A DNA stretch of 51,028 nt from Candidatus Kapaibacterium sp. (GTDB lineage Bacteria; Bacteroidota; Ignavibacteria; Kapaibacteriales; Kapaibacteriaceae): contig JALHPC010000019.1 of the NCBI GenBank assembly GCA_022842685.1, forward strand, positions 1 through 51,028. Direction: 5' to 3'. Under the pieces are notes generated by a model. The model saw nothing but the letters and a program-made list of their open reading frames with translations, made no database searches and was not told where the DNA came from. The position numbers and the translations under genes are program-made. This document shows, piece after piece, positions 17,049-25,583 of this stretch; position 1 is the first letter of the stretch; every line of letters begins with the position of its first letter.

Positions 17049-17611
17049 CGTAGCTCTCGTCTGCGTAGTACGTGTCCAGGGATAACATACGAAATCACTA
17101 TAGCCGCAGATAGGACCAGTGAAGTCACCGGGAATGTTATCAGTAATGCAACAATCGATAACGGGAAGGCACATATACCGCCAACAACGAGCGGACGAAA
17201 GCGAAGTATGCCGCCCATGCTAACGGTAAGGCACGAATATGCAGCAATGAACACAGCGTATGCAGCATTCCAGTTCACGGTAATGCCCACAGCTATTGCC
17301 AACGTCAGCAGGCCAACAAATCCCATGAGAAGGTGGGTCACTGATCGGTCTAAGGAAGTTCGGACATATGGTTGGTTACGCTCTTGCCGAATCCCGCCAA
17401 TGATAGAACCAATGCTTCCCGCGGGAATCGCAACAAGCCACACGAGTTCGGCAGGAATCGACGGATTCCAAGACCGCATCGTAAACTCTGCGATACCAGC
17501 GAAGGCCACTATCCAGCCCCAAAGCAGGTAGAAGAACGAGTCGCGTCGATGATTGGCTTGTGCAGCCGATACCATCTCCGTCATGATGTCGAGAGAGTGC
17601 TGAGCATTCAT
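17045..17611 (-). CDS. Integral membrane protein paired with the winged-helix regulator
   Basis: 188 aa from the ATG at 17611 (MNAQHSLDIMTEM). I see five to six hydrophobic helices: FFYLLWGWIVAFAGIAEF, LVWLVAIPAGSIGSIIGG, LLMGFVGLLTLAIAVGITV, AAYAVFIAAYSCLTVSMGGIL, PLVVGGICAFPLSIVALLI, and VTSLVLSAAIVISYVIPGH. The protein ends in RRRELR, overlapping the regulator start. Unknown function; Bacteroidota often carry such a membrane protein next to a small HTH_34 regulator. The frame upstream of 17611 has only a TTG start and crosses the palindrome, so I reject it. Confidence 0.8.
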   Translation of the reverse strand: MNAQHSLDIMTEMVSAAQANHRRDSFFYLLWGWIVAFAGIAEFTMRSWNPSIPAELVWLVAIPAGSIGSIIGGIRQERNQPYVRTSLDRSVTHLLMGFVGLLTLAIAVGITVNWNAAYAVFIAAYSCLTVSMGGILRFRPLVVGGICAFPLSIVALLITFPVTSLVLSAAIVISYVIPGHVLRRRELR

Positions 17612-17664
17612 AGTGACCTCTGAAGTAGCTGAAAACGTATGTGAACGACGCACGAACTTACAAA

Positions 17665-17681
17665 GGTTAATAATATTAACC
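17665..17681. promoter_or_regulatory. 17-bp perfect palindrome, candidate operator
   Basis: GGTTAATAATATTAACC, 8-bp arms around one base, 54 bp before the membrane-protein start. A near -7 motif (TAACCTTTG on the minus strand) adjoins it. Likely bound by the regulator encoded at 16767-17048 (inference). Confidence 0.55.
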
Positions 17682-17750
17682 AAATATGCTCTCGGTTGCG
17701 AGCCAGATTAGACCGGTAGTAGGTGAACGGATTCGCTCATGGGGAACGAT

Positions 17751-17766
17751 GACCGACCGGTCGGTC
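17751..17766. promoter_or_regulatory. 16-bp palindrome resembling a TetR-family operator
   Basis: GACCGACCGGTCGGTC, perfect dyad. The core ACCGACCGGTCGGT is typical of TetR-family sites. It lies four bases before the TATATTTG box of the PAS-prenyltransferase gene, where a bound repressor would block the promoter. No TetR gene is in the window. Confidence 0.6.
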
Positions 17767-17770
17767 GTTG

Positions 17771-17778
17771 TATATTTG
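17771..17778 (+). promoter_or_regulatory. TATATTTG -7 box of the PAS-prenyltransferase gene
   Basis: Exact TAnnTTTG match, 33 bp before the ATG at 17812, giving a short leader. Confidence 0.6.
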
Positions 17779-17811
17779 TTGTGTAGTGTAATCAATCAAG
17801 TGAGCTGTCTT

Positions 17812-19065
17812 ATGGAGTCACGTCGCAAGAGCACGATTACGTGCGACATGGAGGGTGTAATCGACACCTTCAACCCCGGAGCCGTGCAGATGTTTGGCTA
17901 TTCTGCCGAGGAGACGATTGGCAAACTTCGGGTAAGCATATTTTCGCCAGGTGAAGTGGTGTTGCAGAACCTAAAAACGTGGCTTGACACTGCTGTACGG
18001 GATGGTGAATGGGTAGGCGAGACGAATTTCATTCGCAAGAATGGAGAACTGTTTGGGGCAAGGATACGCATCTCGCCTACATTCCGGAATGGCGTTCAGA
18101 TTGGCTACTGTGGTGTAACCGAGGAGCTTGAAGCTCCGATCGTTGTGCCGATTCGCACCACGACCAAGTTACTTCGATGGCTTGTCATTACACGAGCACC
18201 GTTTCTGACTGCTGCGCTTACGCCCGTGGTTATTGGCGTCGTATGGGCTGCCTATGTGGCAAACGTCGATGTAAACGCCCTTTATGCTACGCTGGCTGGG
18301 TTGGGTGTGCTCTTACTGCACCTAGCTTCGAATGTAATGAACGACTACTATGACGTGAAGAGTGGCACTGATGCTGCCAATACAGCCTACTTCGTGCAAT
18401 ACAGCGGTGGTAGTCGGGCGGTCGAGATGCGGTTGATTGACCTTGCAGGCACCAAGCGTGTGGGGCTAGCCCTGATGGGGATGGCATTGGCGATTGGTCT
18501 GTACCTAACGTGGGCAGTTGGATTAGGTGTACTCTGGTTGGGACTTAGTGGTCTTGCCATTGGCTATTTCTATACAGCGCCGCCACTTCGTTTGGTTGCT
18601 CGCCGAGGGTTGGGCGAGTTGTCGATTGGACTTGCGTTTGGTCCGCTCATCACCCTTGGCATGGCCTACGTCTGTACTGGAGAGTATCTCCTTGAAGCCT
18701 TCTTGGTTGGCATACCGGCAGGACTACTAACGGCCAACATCTTACTCATCAACCAAGTGCCCGATGCCGCCGGCGATGCCGTTACGGGAAAAAACCATCT
18801 TGTTGTCACATTCGGCGCACGCGTAGCCGTTGGAATATATGGCGTCATCCTCGCCGCCGCTTTGGGGTCGATGGCATGGCTTGCCTACGAGCTTCAGCGC
18901 CCCCTTCTCTATGGTGTAGTAGGGGTTGGTACTATCTATGGCTTATGGACGTGGAACTGGATGCGAACGCACATCAATGAGCGTACGTTGGTAAAGGCCA
19001 ACATCAATACCATTTACCTTCAGATTGTAGTTACTGTGTTGATGGCCATTGCAATGGCGTTCTAG
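17812..19065 (+). CDS. PAS domain fused to a MenA/UbiA-type prenyltransferase
   Basis: 417 aa from the ATG at 17812. Residues 1 to about 108 are a PAS domain: ITCDMEGVIDTFNPGAVQMFGY, then WVGETNFIRKNGELFGARIRISP, closing GYCGVTEELE. From about residue 118 follows a full UbiA prenyltransferase with eight to nine membrane helices and both Asp-rich motifs, NDYYDVKSGTD and DAAGD, plus YFYTAPPLRL. MenA-like enzymes attach a polyprenyl chain to 1,4-dihydroxy-2-naphthoate for menaquinone. A sensor domain on such an enzyme is unusual and suggests control by light, redox or a small ligand (inference). I place the start after the operator and -7 box, which lie inside the longer open frame from 17686. 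The stop overlaps the folC stop in the CTAG at 19062-19065. Confidence 0.85.
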   Translation: MESRRKSTITCDMEGVIDTFNPGAVQMFGYSAEETIGKLRVSIFSPGEVVLQNLKTWLDTAVRDGEWVGETNFIRKNGELFGARIRISPTFRNGVQIGYCGVTEELEAPIVVPIRTTTKLLRWLVITRAPFLTAALTPVVIGVVWAAYVANVDVNALYATLAGLGVLLLHLASNVMNDYYDVKSGTDAANTAYFVQYSGGSRAVEMRLIDLAGTKRVGLALMGMALAIGLYLTWAVGLGVLWLGLSGLAIGYFYTAPPLRLVARRGLGELSIGLAFGPLITLGMAYVCTGEYLLEAFLVGIPAGLLTANILLINQVPDAAGDAVTGKNHLVVTFGARVAVGIYGVILAAALGSMAWLAYELQRPLLYGVVGVGTIYGLWTWNWMRTHINERTLVKANINTIYLQIVVTVLMAIAMAF

Positions 19066-20351
19066 GGCAACACATCTGGTTGGTTCCAGTGCCGTAGTAT
19101 TTCTTCGGCAACGGAAAAACTGCCACACACTAGCACTGGATGACCGGTGTTGCGTGCCATTGTTAGTGCTTGGCTCACGCTGCCGGCATTCATAGCCACA
19201 ATGCCGGCAGCGTGTGCGCGATCGGCAACATCTGCACTTGGCATGGCACGTTCGTTTGCGGCAGCACAAGCATAGAGCGTGTGAGCAATTGGGGCAAGCA
19301 TCGATAGCATGGCATCAACATCCTTATCGGCAAACGCACCAAACACGATCTGCCACGGATGGCTGGCCAGTTCGGCTACGGTAATCGTGCGCACCAAAGC
19401 CGCCATGCCAGCGGGGTTGTGGGCCACGTCCAGCACAACAAGAGGGTTGCGTTCGAGTACTTCGGTACGCCCGCGCAAACCAGTCGAAGCCGCGGCCGTT
19501 TGGAGCCCTAACGCCACATGTTCGCGCGAAACCTGATACGTATCGGCTAGGAGTCGCAGCGTTGCCAGGGCACAGCCCACATTACGCACCTGATGCTCGC
19601 CGCATAGGTCGGTGGTGCCATACTCTAGGCCATCATCGGACATAATACTGAGCGTCATGCTTAGATCCGGATGTATTCTGTCAAGCTCCACATGCATCAT
19701 ATCATCAAGGAACTGACAAGGGGCACCGACCTGGGCTGCGCGCTCTAGAAACACGTGCCGAAGCGCTTCGCGCGGCTCGCCGATAACGGCTGGCACGCCA
19801 GGCTTGATGATACCGGCCTTCTCTCTGGCGATGCTCTCGAGTGTGTTTCCAAGGTACTCCATGTGGTCCATGTCAATCGACGTAATAACGCTCGCCAATG
19901 GCGTTACTACGTTCGTGGAGTCCCAGCGCCCGCCAAGGCCAGTCTCGATGACAGCTACGTCCACCCTCCGTTCGGCAAACCACTGCAAGGCCATCACGGT
20001 AGATATCTCGAAGAAGGTCGAGCCAATGGCTTCGCCATGTTCCAACAGCAGCGATGCCAAGCGGGCCACGTCGGCATCGCTAATGGCAAGGCCGTCAATA
20101 CGCAGGCGCTCGTTGAACCGCACGATGTGCGGCGACGTGTACAGGCCCGTGCGGTATCCAGCACGTTGCAGAATAGAGGCCAACGCAGTGCAGGTACTGC
20201 CCTTGCCGTTGGTGCCAGCCACGTGAATTACAGGTAGGCGCGAGTGCGGATTGTCTACGGCTTCCAATAGGGCAAGCGTACGTTCTAACCCTGGCTTAAT
20301 GCCGGCTGTGGTGCGGGCATAGAGGCGCTGCAGCAATGGGTCTATCGACAT
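19062..20351 (-). CDS. folC: Folylpolyglutamate/dihydrofolate synthase
   Basis: Adds glutamate to folates (and may join dihydropteroate to glutamate) in the cytoplasm, using ATP. 429 aa, standard length. Motifs: P-loop HVAGTNGKGST (about residue 43), LYTSPHIVRFNERLRI, the GLGGRWDSTNV loop, ITSIDMDHMEYLG, REKAGIIKPG and LDVAHNPAGM. A TAATTTTG box ends four bases before the ATG at 20351, so the mRNA is probably leaderless. It converges on the PAS-prenyltransferase gene with shared stop bases, and its upstream side adjoins the 93-bp repeat array of the RAYT element. Confidence 0.96.
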   Translation of the reverse strand: MSIDPLLQRLYARTTAGIKPGLERTLALLEAVDNPHSRLPVIHVAGTNGKGSTCTALASILQRAGYRTGLYTSPHIVRFNERLRIDGLAISDADVARLASLLLEHGEAIGSTFFEISTVMALQWFAERRVDVAVIETGLGGRWDSTNVVTPLASVITSIDMDHMEYLGNTLESIAREKAGIIKPGVPAVIGEPREALRHVFLERAAQVGAPCQFLDDMMHVELDRIHPDLSMTLSIMSDDGLEYGTTDLCGEHQVRNVGCALATLRLLADTYQVSREHVALGLQTAAASTGLRGRTEVLERNPLVVLDVAHNPAGMAALVRTITVAELASHPWQIVFGAFADKDVDAMLSMLAPIAHTLYACAAANERAMPSADVADRAHAAGIVAMNAGSVSQALTMARNTGHPVLVCGSFSVAEEILRHWNQPDVLP

Positions 20352-20355
20352 GCGG

Positions 20356-20363
20356 CAAAATTA
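20356..20363 (-). promoter_or_regulatory. TAATTTTG -7 box of folC, four bases from the ATG
   Basis: Exact TAnnTTTG match with the same four-base gap as at 7643-7650. Confidence 0.6.
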
Positions 20364-20412
20364 CGGGGGAATCAACGGCACCAACCACACATAGGCGTCA
20401 TAGACGGTTCAT

Positions 20413-20780
20413 TTTATCCTTGGCCGCCGGAGGCGGTTCCGACCAGAGGCCGGGGCTGGAGTCGTCCTCTTGCTGGAGCAGGGGTAATGCCAGAGGCAGG
20501 TTCTCTTTATCCTTGGCCGCCGGAGGCGGTTCCGACCAGAGGCCGGGGCTGGAGTCGTCCTCTTGCTGGAGCAGGGGTAATGCCAGAGGCAGGTTCTCTT
20601 TATCCTTGGCCGCCGGAGGCGGTTCCGACCAGAGGCCGGGGCTGGAGTGGTCCTCTTGCTGGAGCAGGGGTAATGCCAGAGGCAGGTTCTCTTTATCCTT
20701 GGCCGCCGGAGGCGGTTCCGACCAGAGGCCGGGGCTGGAGTCGTCCTCTTGCTGGAGCAGGGGTAATGCCAGAGGCAGGT
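20413..20780. repeat. Four tandem 93-bp repeats, left flank of the RAYT element
   Basis: Units start at 20413, 20506, 20599 and 20692. They are nearly identical; the third has a C-to-G change near 20649. Each contains the palindrome CCGCCGGAGGCGG. The 93-bp period is divisible by three, which leaves long open frames on both strands; I treat these as by-products. 20781-20832 holds no feature that I see. Confidence 0.95.
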
Positions 20781-20832
20781 TGGCAAGCCTGATCAACCTC
20801 GATCAACCTAATAAGCAGAGACACAGGTTTCA

Positions 20833-21318
20833 CTACTTCTCGGATTTTGCCTTCGTATCTGATGCAAGCGGTGGATGGACATAGCAGTAGGGCATGTTAC
20901 TGGTCTGACCTTCGAGCAGATGATGCGCGTTCTTCAGAATGTAACCGATTTTCTGCTGGAGCATTGTTCGACCGAGCACTTCCATTTCGTACCAACTAGG
21001 TTGCCAAACGGGAGGCACAACTCCATCGTGCTTTGCTAGATGTTTTGATATACGCCCCTTAATGGCACTTACAATTCGAGAGGCAGTACTAGTGCCGTTT
21101 AGCTCTATCAATAGGTGGACATGGTCCTTCATCACAACAAACGCTATTACGCGGTAGAACACACCATGACCCTCGAGAATAATCTTGCAGGCAAGCGTTC
21201 GCTGCTCATCCGTTAACTCGAGTCGATGTGCGGTATTAAATGTTATCCAAGTTATTCCTATGGTACGCTTCGAATGCCACAAATCGGCACCTCGACGAAT
21301 CTCCTTACTTGCTCTCAT
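20833..21318 (-). CDS. REP-associated tyrosine transposase (RAYT), IS200-like Y1 family
   Basis: 161 aa with the Y1_Tnp single-strand transposase fold: start ITWITFNTAHRLELTD, metal-binding HUH motif in MKDHVHLLIEL (HVH), helix ASRIVSAIKGRISKHLAKH, and a candidate catalytic Tyr in LQQKIGYILKNAHHL. It appears intact. It is flanked by copies of the same 93-bp unit in opposite orientations (20413-20780 on one side, about 21413-21590 on the other), the arrangement known for RAYTs, which process REP palindromes rather than move as ordinary insertion sequences. Its substrate is therefore probably the CCGCC-GGCGG hairpin in each unit (inference). Confidence 0.88.
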   Translation of the reverse strand: MRASKEIRRGADLWHSKRTIGITWITFNTAHRLELTDEQRTLACKIILEGHGVFYRVIAFVVMKDHVHLLIELNGTSTASRIVSAIKGRISKHLAKHDGVVPPVWQPSWYEMEVLGRTMLQQKIGYILKNAHHLLEGQTSNMPYCYVHPPLASDTKAKSEK

Positions 21319-21412
21319 GAGCGCCGATCCTGAATAGATGGTTCAAAAGGTGACTGGTTTATTCCTTGTGGCAAATCCGTGACAGAGTGTGACACTTCCG
21401 AATGTTCAGCCA

Positions 21413-21590
21413 ACCTGCCTCTGGCATTACCACTGCTCCAGCAAGAGGACGACTCCAGCCCCGGCCTCTGGTCGGAACCGCCTCCGGCGGCCAGGGATAA
21501 AATGAACCGCCTCCGGCGGCCAGGGATAAAATGAACCGCCTACGGCGGCCAAGGATAAAAAGAACCGCCTCCGGCGGCTATGCCATAAAG
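21413..21590. repeat. Right flank of the RAYT element: one inverted 93-bp unit and four 29-bp hairpin repeats
   Basis: From 21413 one copy of the 93-bp unit is in inverse orientation to the left array. It runs into four hairpin units CCGCC(TCC or TAC)GGCGG at 21478, 21507, 21536 and 21565, exactly 29 bp apart and joined by AGGGATAAAATGAA-like linkers. 21319-21412 holds no gene that I see. Confidence 0.92.
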
Positions 21591-21594
21591 AAAA

Positions 21595-21621
21595 GCCCCG
21601 CACGGTAAAACCATGCGGGGC
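21595..21621 (-). terminator. Intrinsic terminator of rpsA
   Basis: 8-bp stem GCCCCGCA/TGCGGGGC with an 11-base loop. On the minus strand it is followed by four T, and it lies 26 bp after the rpsA stop. Confidence 0.85.
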
Positions 21622-21646
21622 TTGCTGTTATCTAACGCTCTGTCGA

Positions 21647-23578
21647 TTATGCCGTTGGCAGCTCATCGGCCGTTGCGTCGTCTGCCGCAGGAGCTTCAGC
21701 AGCCGGTGCCTCAGGCGCCGGTGCTTCAGCCGCAGGGGCGGCGATGTCGTCGATCGATGTGCTTTCCTCGAGATCCTCGATGGAGGCCTCAGCAGAAGCC
21801 GAGCCGTCGGCGTTATACTTGTCGGCATTCGGAACCGGATGGCTTGCATTGTACGCTGCAAGTTCTTCGGCAGACTTGCCACGAAGGTACTCTACAACGC
21901 TCAGTACAATCTTCTTTTGCTCCTTGTCGAACTCAACAACCTTCATTGGCAAACGATCGCCAATCTGGAAGTAGTCCGTAACTGTGCGCACAGGGGCAAA
22001 CGACAATTGCGATTGCGAGACAAAGCCCTCGACGCCTTCGGGAAGTTCTACGATGACGCCCTTGTCGATAACCCGAGCAAGAACACCTTCGGTTTCCTTG
22101 CCGATTTCATAGAGCGACTCAAACACATCCCATGGATTCTCGGTAATCTGCTTGTGGCCAAGCGAGATACGACGGTGCTCGGAGTCGACAGCCAAAACGA
22201 TGACGTCGATTTCGTCGCCCTTCTTAACAAATTCACCAGGATGGCGAATCTTCTTGGTCCACGACAGGTCGGAAATGTGAATCAGGCCGTCAACACCAGG
22301 CTCCAACTCAATAAAGACACCGAAGTTGGTAAGGTTGCGAACAATACCCTTGTGAACCGAGCTGATAGGATACTTCGCCATCAGGTCGTTCCATGGATCT
22401 GGTTCGAGCTGCTTCATGCCTAGGGCAAGCTTGCGATCGTTGCGGTCGATGCTAAGCACGATTGCTTCGATTTGCTGTCCGAGCGAAACGAGCTGCGACG
22501 GATGCTTGACGTGTTGCGTCCACGACATTTCGCTTACGTGTACCAATCCTTCGACACCCTTTTCGATTTCGATAAAGGCACCGTATTCGGTAAGCGATAC
22601 AACCTTGCCTGTAATCTTCATGCCTGGCGTGTAGCGCTCGCCGATTGCTTCCCAAGGGTGCTCGGTAAGCTGCTTCATGCCAAGGCTAATACGCTTGCGG
22701 TTCTCGTCGAATTCAAGAACGGCAACCTTGACTTGTTGGTCGAGAGCAACAACTTCGGACGGATGCGTGACGCGACCCCATGACAGGTCGGTGATGTGAA
22801 CCAAGCCGTCTACACCACCAAGATCGACGAAGACGCCGAAGTCGGAGATGGCCTTGACAACACCTTCCAATACGAGACCCTTTTCGAGGGTACCCAAGAT
22901 CTTCGAACGCTGCTCGGCAAGTTGTTCTTCGAGCAGGACCTTATGCGAAACCACAACGTTTTCGCTAGGATGGTTCACCTTGACAACGCGAACGTCGATC
23001 GTACGGCCTACCCATGCGTCGAAGTCGCGAACTGGACGAACGTCGATTTGTGAACCAGGAAGGAAGGCTTCGATGCCCAGAAGGTCGACAACCATGCCGC
23101 CCTTAATGCGGCGCAAGATGTAGACTGGTGTGATTGCTTGTGTTTCGAATAGCTTCAGGATGTCTTCCCACGTCTTCATGAAGTCCGCACGACGACGGCT
23201 TAGCATGAGGCGACCAAGGGGGTCTTCCATCTTTTCGACGAAGACGTCGACGTCTTCGCCAATCGTGAGGAGCTCGGCACCAACGAATTCGGCGCGTGGC
23301 ACAACGCCCAGCGACTTGAATCCGATGTCGACCAAGATTTCGTCCTTCGTTACCGAGACGACTCGACCGCGCACCATCTCGTCTTCCTTGATGGTTTGCA
23401 GGGTGTTCTCGAACAGACGCGTGAACGTGTCTTGATCCATTTGAACGTCGTCGAAGTCGCCCGACATAATGGCGGCGACGGCGTTGCGCTTAGGGGTTGC
23501 GGCCGATGCGGGCGCGACAGTGGCCGCGACGGCCTCCATCGACACGTCTTCGGCTGGTGTGGGTACGGTTTCCGACAT
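21647..23578 (-). CDS. rpsA: 30S ribosomal protein S1
   Basis: 643 aa with six S1 RNA-binding repeats from about residue 65 to 585; repeats 3-6 carry the hallmark GxFVDLGGVDGLVHxSDLSW pattern. S1 helps mRNA bind to the 30S subunit. The N-terminus is an acidic Ala-rich extension, and the C-terminus is a low-complexity Ala/Pro/Glu tail (about the last 60 residues), common in the FCB group. I start at the ATG at 23578 (MSETVPTPAEDV). A TATCTTTG box at 23666-23673 gives a leader of about 85 bases that can form a CCACC-GGTGG hairpin near 23610-23635, a possible site of self-control (inference). Confidence 0.95.
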   Translation of the reverse strand: MSETVPTPAEDVSMEAVAATVAPASAATPKRNAVAAIMSGDFDDVQMDQDTFTRLFENTLQTIKEDEMVRGRVVSVTKDEILVDIGFKSLGVVPRAEFVGAELLTIGEDVDVFVEKMEDPLGRLMLSRRRADFMKTWEDILKLFETQAITPVYILRRIKGGMVVDLLGIEAFLPGSQIDVRPVRDFDAWVGRTIDVRVVKVNHPSENVVVSHKVLLEEQLAEQRSKILGTLEKGLVLEGVVKAISDFGVFVDLGGVDGLVHITDLSWGRVTHPSEVVALDQQVKVAVLEFDENRKRISLGMKQLTEHPWEAIGERYTPGMKITGKVVSLTEYGAFIEIEKGVEGLVHVSEMSWTQHVKHPSQLVSLGQQIEAIVLSIDRNDRKLALGMKQLEPDPWNDLMAKYPISSVHKGIVRNLTNFGVFIELEPGVDGLIHISDLSWTKKIRHPGEFVKKGDEIDVIVLAVDSEHRRISLGHKQITENPWDVFESLYEIGKETEGVLARVIDKGVIVELPEGVEGFVSQSQLSFAPVRTVTDYFQIGDRLPMKVVEFDKEQKKIVLSVVEYLRGKSAEELAAYNASHPVPNADKYNADGSASAEASIEDLEESTSIDDIAAPAAEAPAPEAPAAEAPAADDATADELPTA

Positions 23579-23665
23579 GAAGTCTCCGAATACCACTCGT
23601 CAAGCATGCGCCCCACCATGATGACGGTGGCGGGGGATTGGTGGAACAATCAGGGGCGAGAACGG

Positions 23666-23673
23666 CAAAGATA
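23666..23673 (-). promoter_or_regulatory. TATCTTTG -7 box of rpsA
   Basis: Exact TAnnTTTG match 87 bases before the rpsA ATG. Unlike several other genes here, rpsA has room for a leader. Confidence 0.55.
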
Positions 23674-23778
23674 CGGAAGAACGCAGAAAAGGCCACGATT
23701 TATCCACATCAATATCGCAATGCCCCTTATCGCTAGGGGAACGAGGGGCACTGGCACATTGTTTGTAGATGGTAATGT

Positions 23779-24027
23779 ATGGAAGACTTTGACGCATTCG
23801 AGGAGCTCTTTGCCGCCGTGGAGCGCCATGTTCAACAACATGGCCAGAAGCCCCGAGAGGTGGTAGTATCGCCCTCGCTGTACTTGTGGCTATCCGAGTT
23901 GCAACGCGAGGCCGTGATGATGCGGGGCGAGGCGGTTGCTGACGTTGTGCGTCTGGAGACGCCATATGGAGCAGTGAGCGTTACAATCGACGAAACGATG
24001 TCGGCCTTTGACGTGGCCACACTATAA
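23779..24027 (+). CDS. Small hypothetical protein
   Basis: 82 aa, not recognised. The sequence reads as a compact soluble protein: an acidic helix (EDFDAFEELFAAVERHVQQH), then REVVVSPSLYLWLSELQREAVM and a beta-rich end (RLETPYGAVSVTIDETMSAFDV). Codon use resembles its neighbours. It is a single gene between the divergent rpsA promoter region and tRNA-Arg. It could be real or chance; I lean toward real because the frame is well balanced and starts soon after the intergenic region. Confidence 0.5.
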   Translation: MEDFDAFEELFAAVERHVQQHGQKPREVVVSPSLYLWLSELQREAVMMRGEAVADVVRLETPYGAVSVTIDETMSAFDVATL

Positions 24028-24114
24028 GGGCGAGATACGAAGAACGAGATGCGAGCGTGGTCGTTTACAAAGCGTGCCACCGAAGCCACGGGGAAATGGT
24101 ATTTTGCGGGCATT

Positions 24115-24188
24115 GCGCCCATAGCTCAGCTGGATAGAGCAGCAGCCTTCTAAGCTGCGGGTCGCAGGTTCGAATCCTGCTGGGCGCG
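24115..24188 (+). tRNA. tRNA-Arg (anticodon UCU)
   Basis: 74 bases. Acceptor stem GCGCCCA/TGGGCGC, D-arm with AGCTCAGCTGGATAGAGC, anticodon loop CTTCTAA closed by GCAGC/GCTGC giving TCT, T-arm GCAGG-TTCGAAT-CCTGC. The CCA end is not encoded. Confidence 0.96.
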
Positions 24189-24227
24189 CTGTTTACGATT
24201 GGTAGCTTCACTGTATACCTCGCCATC

Positions 24228-25517
24228 ATGAAACCTTTGTACATGTCCGGCTTCGGCAACGAATGTGCCACCGAAGCGGTAGCCGGTGCCCTTCCGCAAG
24301 GACGCAACTCGCCCCAAAAACCTGCCTTTGGCTTGTATGCCGAACAGATTAACGGAACCGCATTCACGGCCCCGCGTACCTCGAACAAGCGCTCCTGGAT
24401 GTATCGCATCCGCCCTAGTGTGGTACATAGGCCCTACGAGCCTACCGACCAAGGACTGCTGCGCTCTACGCCCTTTCACGAGGTGCCCACAACGCCGAAT
24501 CAGCTGCGATGGGACCCCGTGCCCATGCCGACCAAGCCCACCAACTTTGTACAAGGGCTTATGACGGTAGGGGGCAACGGCGACGCTTCGATGCACAGTG
24601 GCGTGGCCATTCATTGGTACGCCGCTAACACGTCGATGGTGGATACGTACTTCTACAATGCCGATGGCGAGTTCCTGATTGTGCTTGAGCATGGCGATGT
24701 GCGGTTCTGCACCGAAATGGGTATCATCGACGCTAGCCCAGGCGAAATCGTGGTAATTCCACGCGGCATCAAGTTCCGCGTGGAATGCTCCGGCCCCATC
24801 CGTGGCTACATCCTCGAAAACTATGGCGCTCCGTTGCGCTTGCCCGATTTGGGCCCCATCGGCGCCAATGGTTTGGCCTATCCACGCGACTTTCTAACGC
24901 CGGTAGCGTGGTACGAAGAACGAGACGGCGAATGCGAAGTGCTTGCCAAGTTCATGGGCAACCTGTGGCGCGGTATCTATAACCATAGCCCCCTTAACGT
25001 TGTGGCATGGCATGGTAACTATGCTCCATACAAGTACGACCTAGCCAACTTCCAGTGCATAAACACAGTCACCTTCGACCATCCCGACCCGTCGATCTAT
25101 ACCGTACTTACATCGCCTTCCGAGATCCACGGAACAGCCAATATGGACTTCGTGATCTTTCCTCCACGGTGGATGGTGGCCGAGAACACCTTCCGTCCGC
25201 CCTGGTTCCACCGGAACTTCATGAACGAGTGTATGGGCCTCATTAAGGGCGTGTACGATGCCAAGGAGGGCGGCGGCTTTGTGCCCGGTGGTATGTCGCT
25301 CCACAACTGTATGAGTGGCCACGGCCCCGATGCCGATACCTACAAGCGCATGACAGAGGTCGACTTGAAGCCAGTAAAACTCGAAGACACGTTGGCGTTT
25401 ATGTTCGAAACGCGCTTTGTGGTGCGTCCAACGGCATGGGCAATGAAATGTGCCGAACTACAATCGGACTACTGGGAATGCTGGCAAGGACTCAACCCCG
25501 AATTCAAGGCGCCCTGA
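24228..25517 (+). CDS. hmgA: Homogentisate 1,2-dioxygenase
   Basis: Opens the ring of homogentisate with O2 and Fe(II) to give maleylacetoacetate, in tyrosine/phenylalanine breakdown. 429 aa, the family length. N-terminus [12 protein letters not shown]; later [28 protein letters not shown] is diagnostic in its pieces ([22 protein letters not shown]). The cupin core holds likely iron ligands in [12 protein letters not shown] and the HGPD region ([13 protein letters not shown]). It stands alone after tRNA-Arg; no maleylacetoacetate isomerase or fumarylacetoacetase gene is beside it. Implies aerobic growth. Confidence 0.97.
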   Translation: MKPLYMSGFGNECATEAVAGALPQGRNSPQKPAFGLYAEQINGTAFTAPRTSNKRSWMYRIRPSVVHRPYEPTDQGLLRSTPFHEVPTTPNQLRWDPVPMPTKPTNFVQGLMTVGGNGDASMHSGVAIHWYAANTSMVDTYFYNADGEFLIVLEHGDVRFCTEMGIIDASPGEIVVIPRGIKFRVECSGPIRGYILENYGAPLRLPDLGPIGANGLAYPRDFLTPVAWYEERDGECEVLAKFMGNLWRGIYNHSPLNVVAWHGNYAPYKYDLANFQCINTVTFDHPDPSIYTVLTSPSEIHGTANMDFVIFPPRWMVAENTFRPPWFHRNFMNECMGLIKGVYDAKEGGGFVPGGMSLHNCMSGHGPDADTYKRMTEVDLKPVKLEDTLAFMFETRFVVRPTAWAMKCAELQSDYWECWQGLNPEFKAP

Positions 25518-25532
25518 AAGCAAACGGTTTCG

Positions 25533-25540
25533 TATGTTTG
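25533..25540 (+). promoter_or_regulatory. TATGTTTG -7 box upstream of SRP RNA
   Basis: Exact TAnnTTTG match about 43 bases before the SRP RNA stem. Confidence 0.5.
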
Positions 25541-25583
25541 TAGCCCTTCCCGTCAGGGATTGTACAACTCACGCAAAAAAACG

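Noticed and set aside
17686..17811. N-terminal extension of the PAS-prenyltransferase
   Set aside because: It would place the operator palindrome and the -7 box inside the coding sequence; PAS homology begins just after the ATG at 17812.
20336..20884. Long frames on both strands of the 93-bp repeats, giving 31-residue peptide repeats
   Set aside because: The period is divisible by three, so several frames stay open at once on both strands; the unit also occurs outside these frames beside the RAYT. More likely non-coding DNA repeats.
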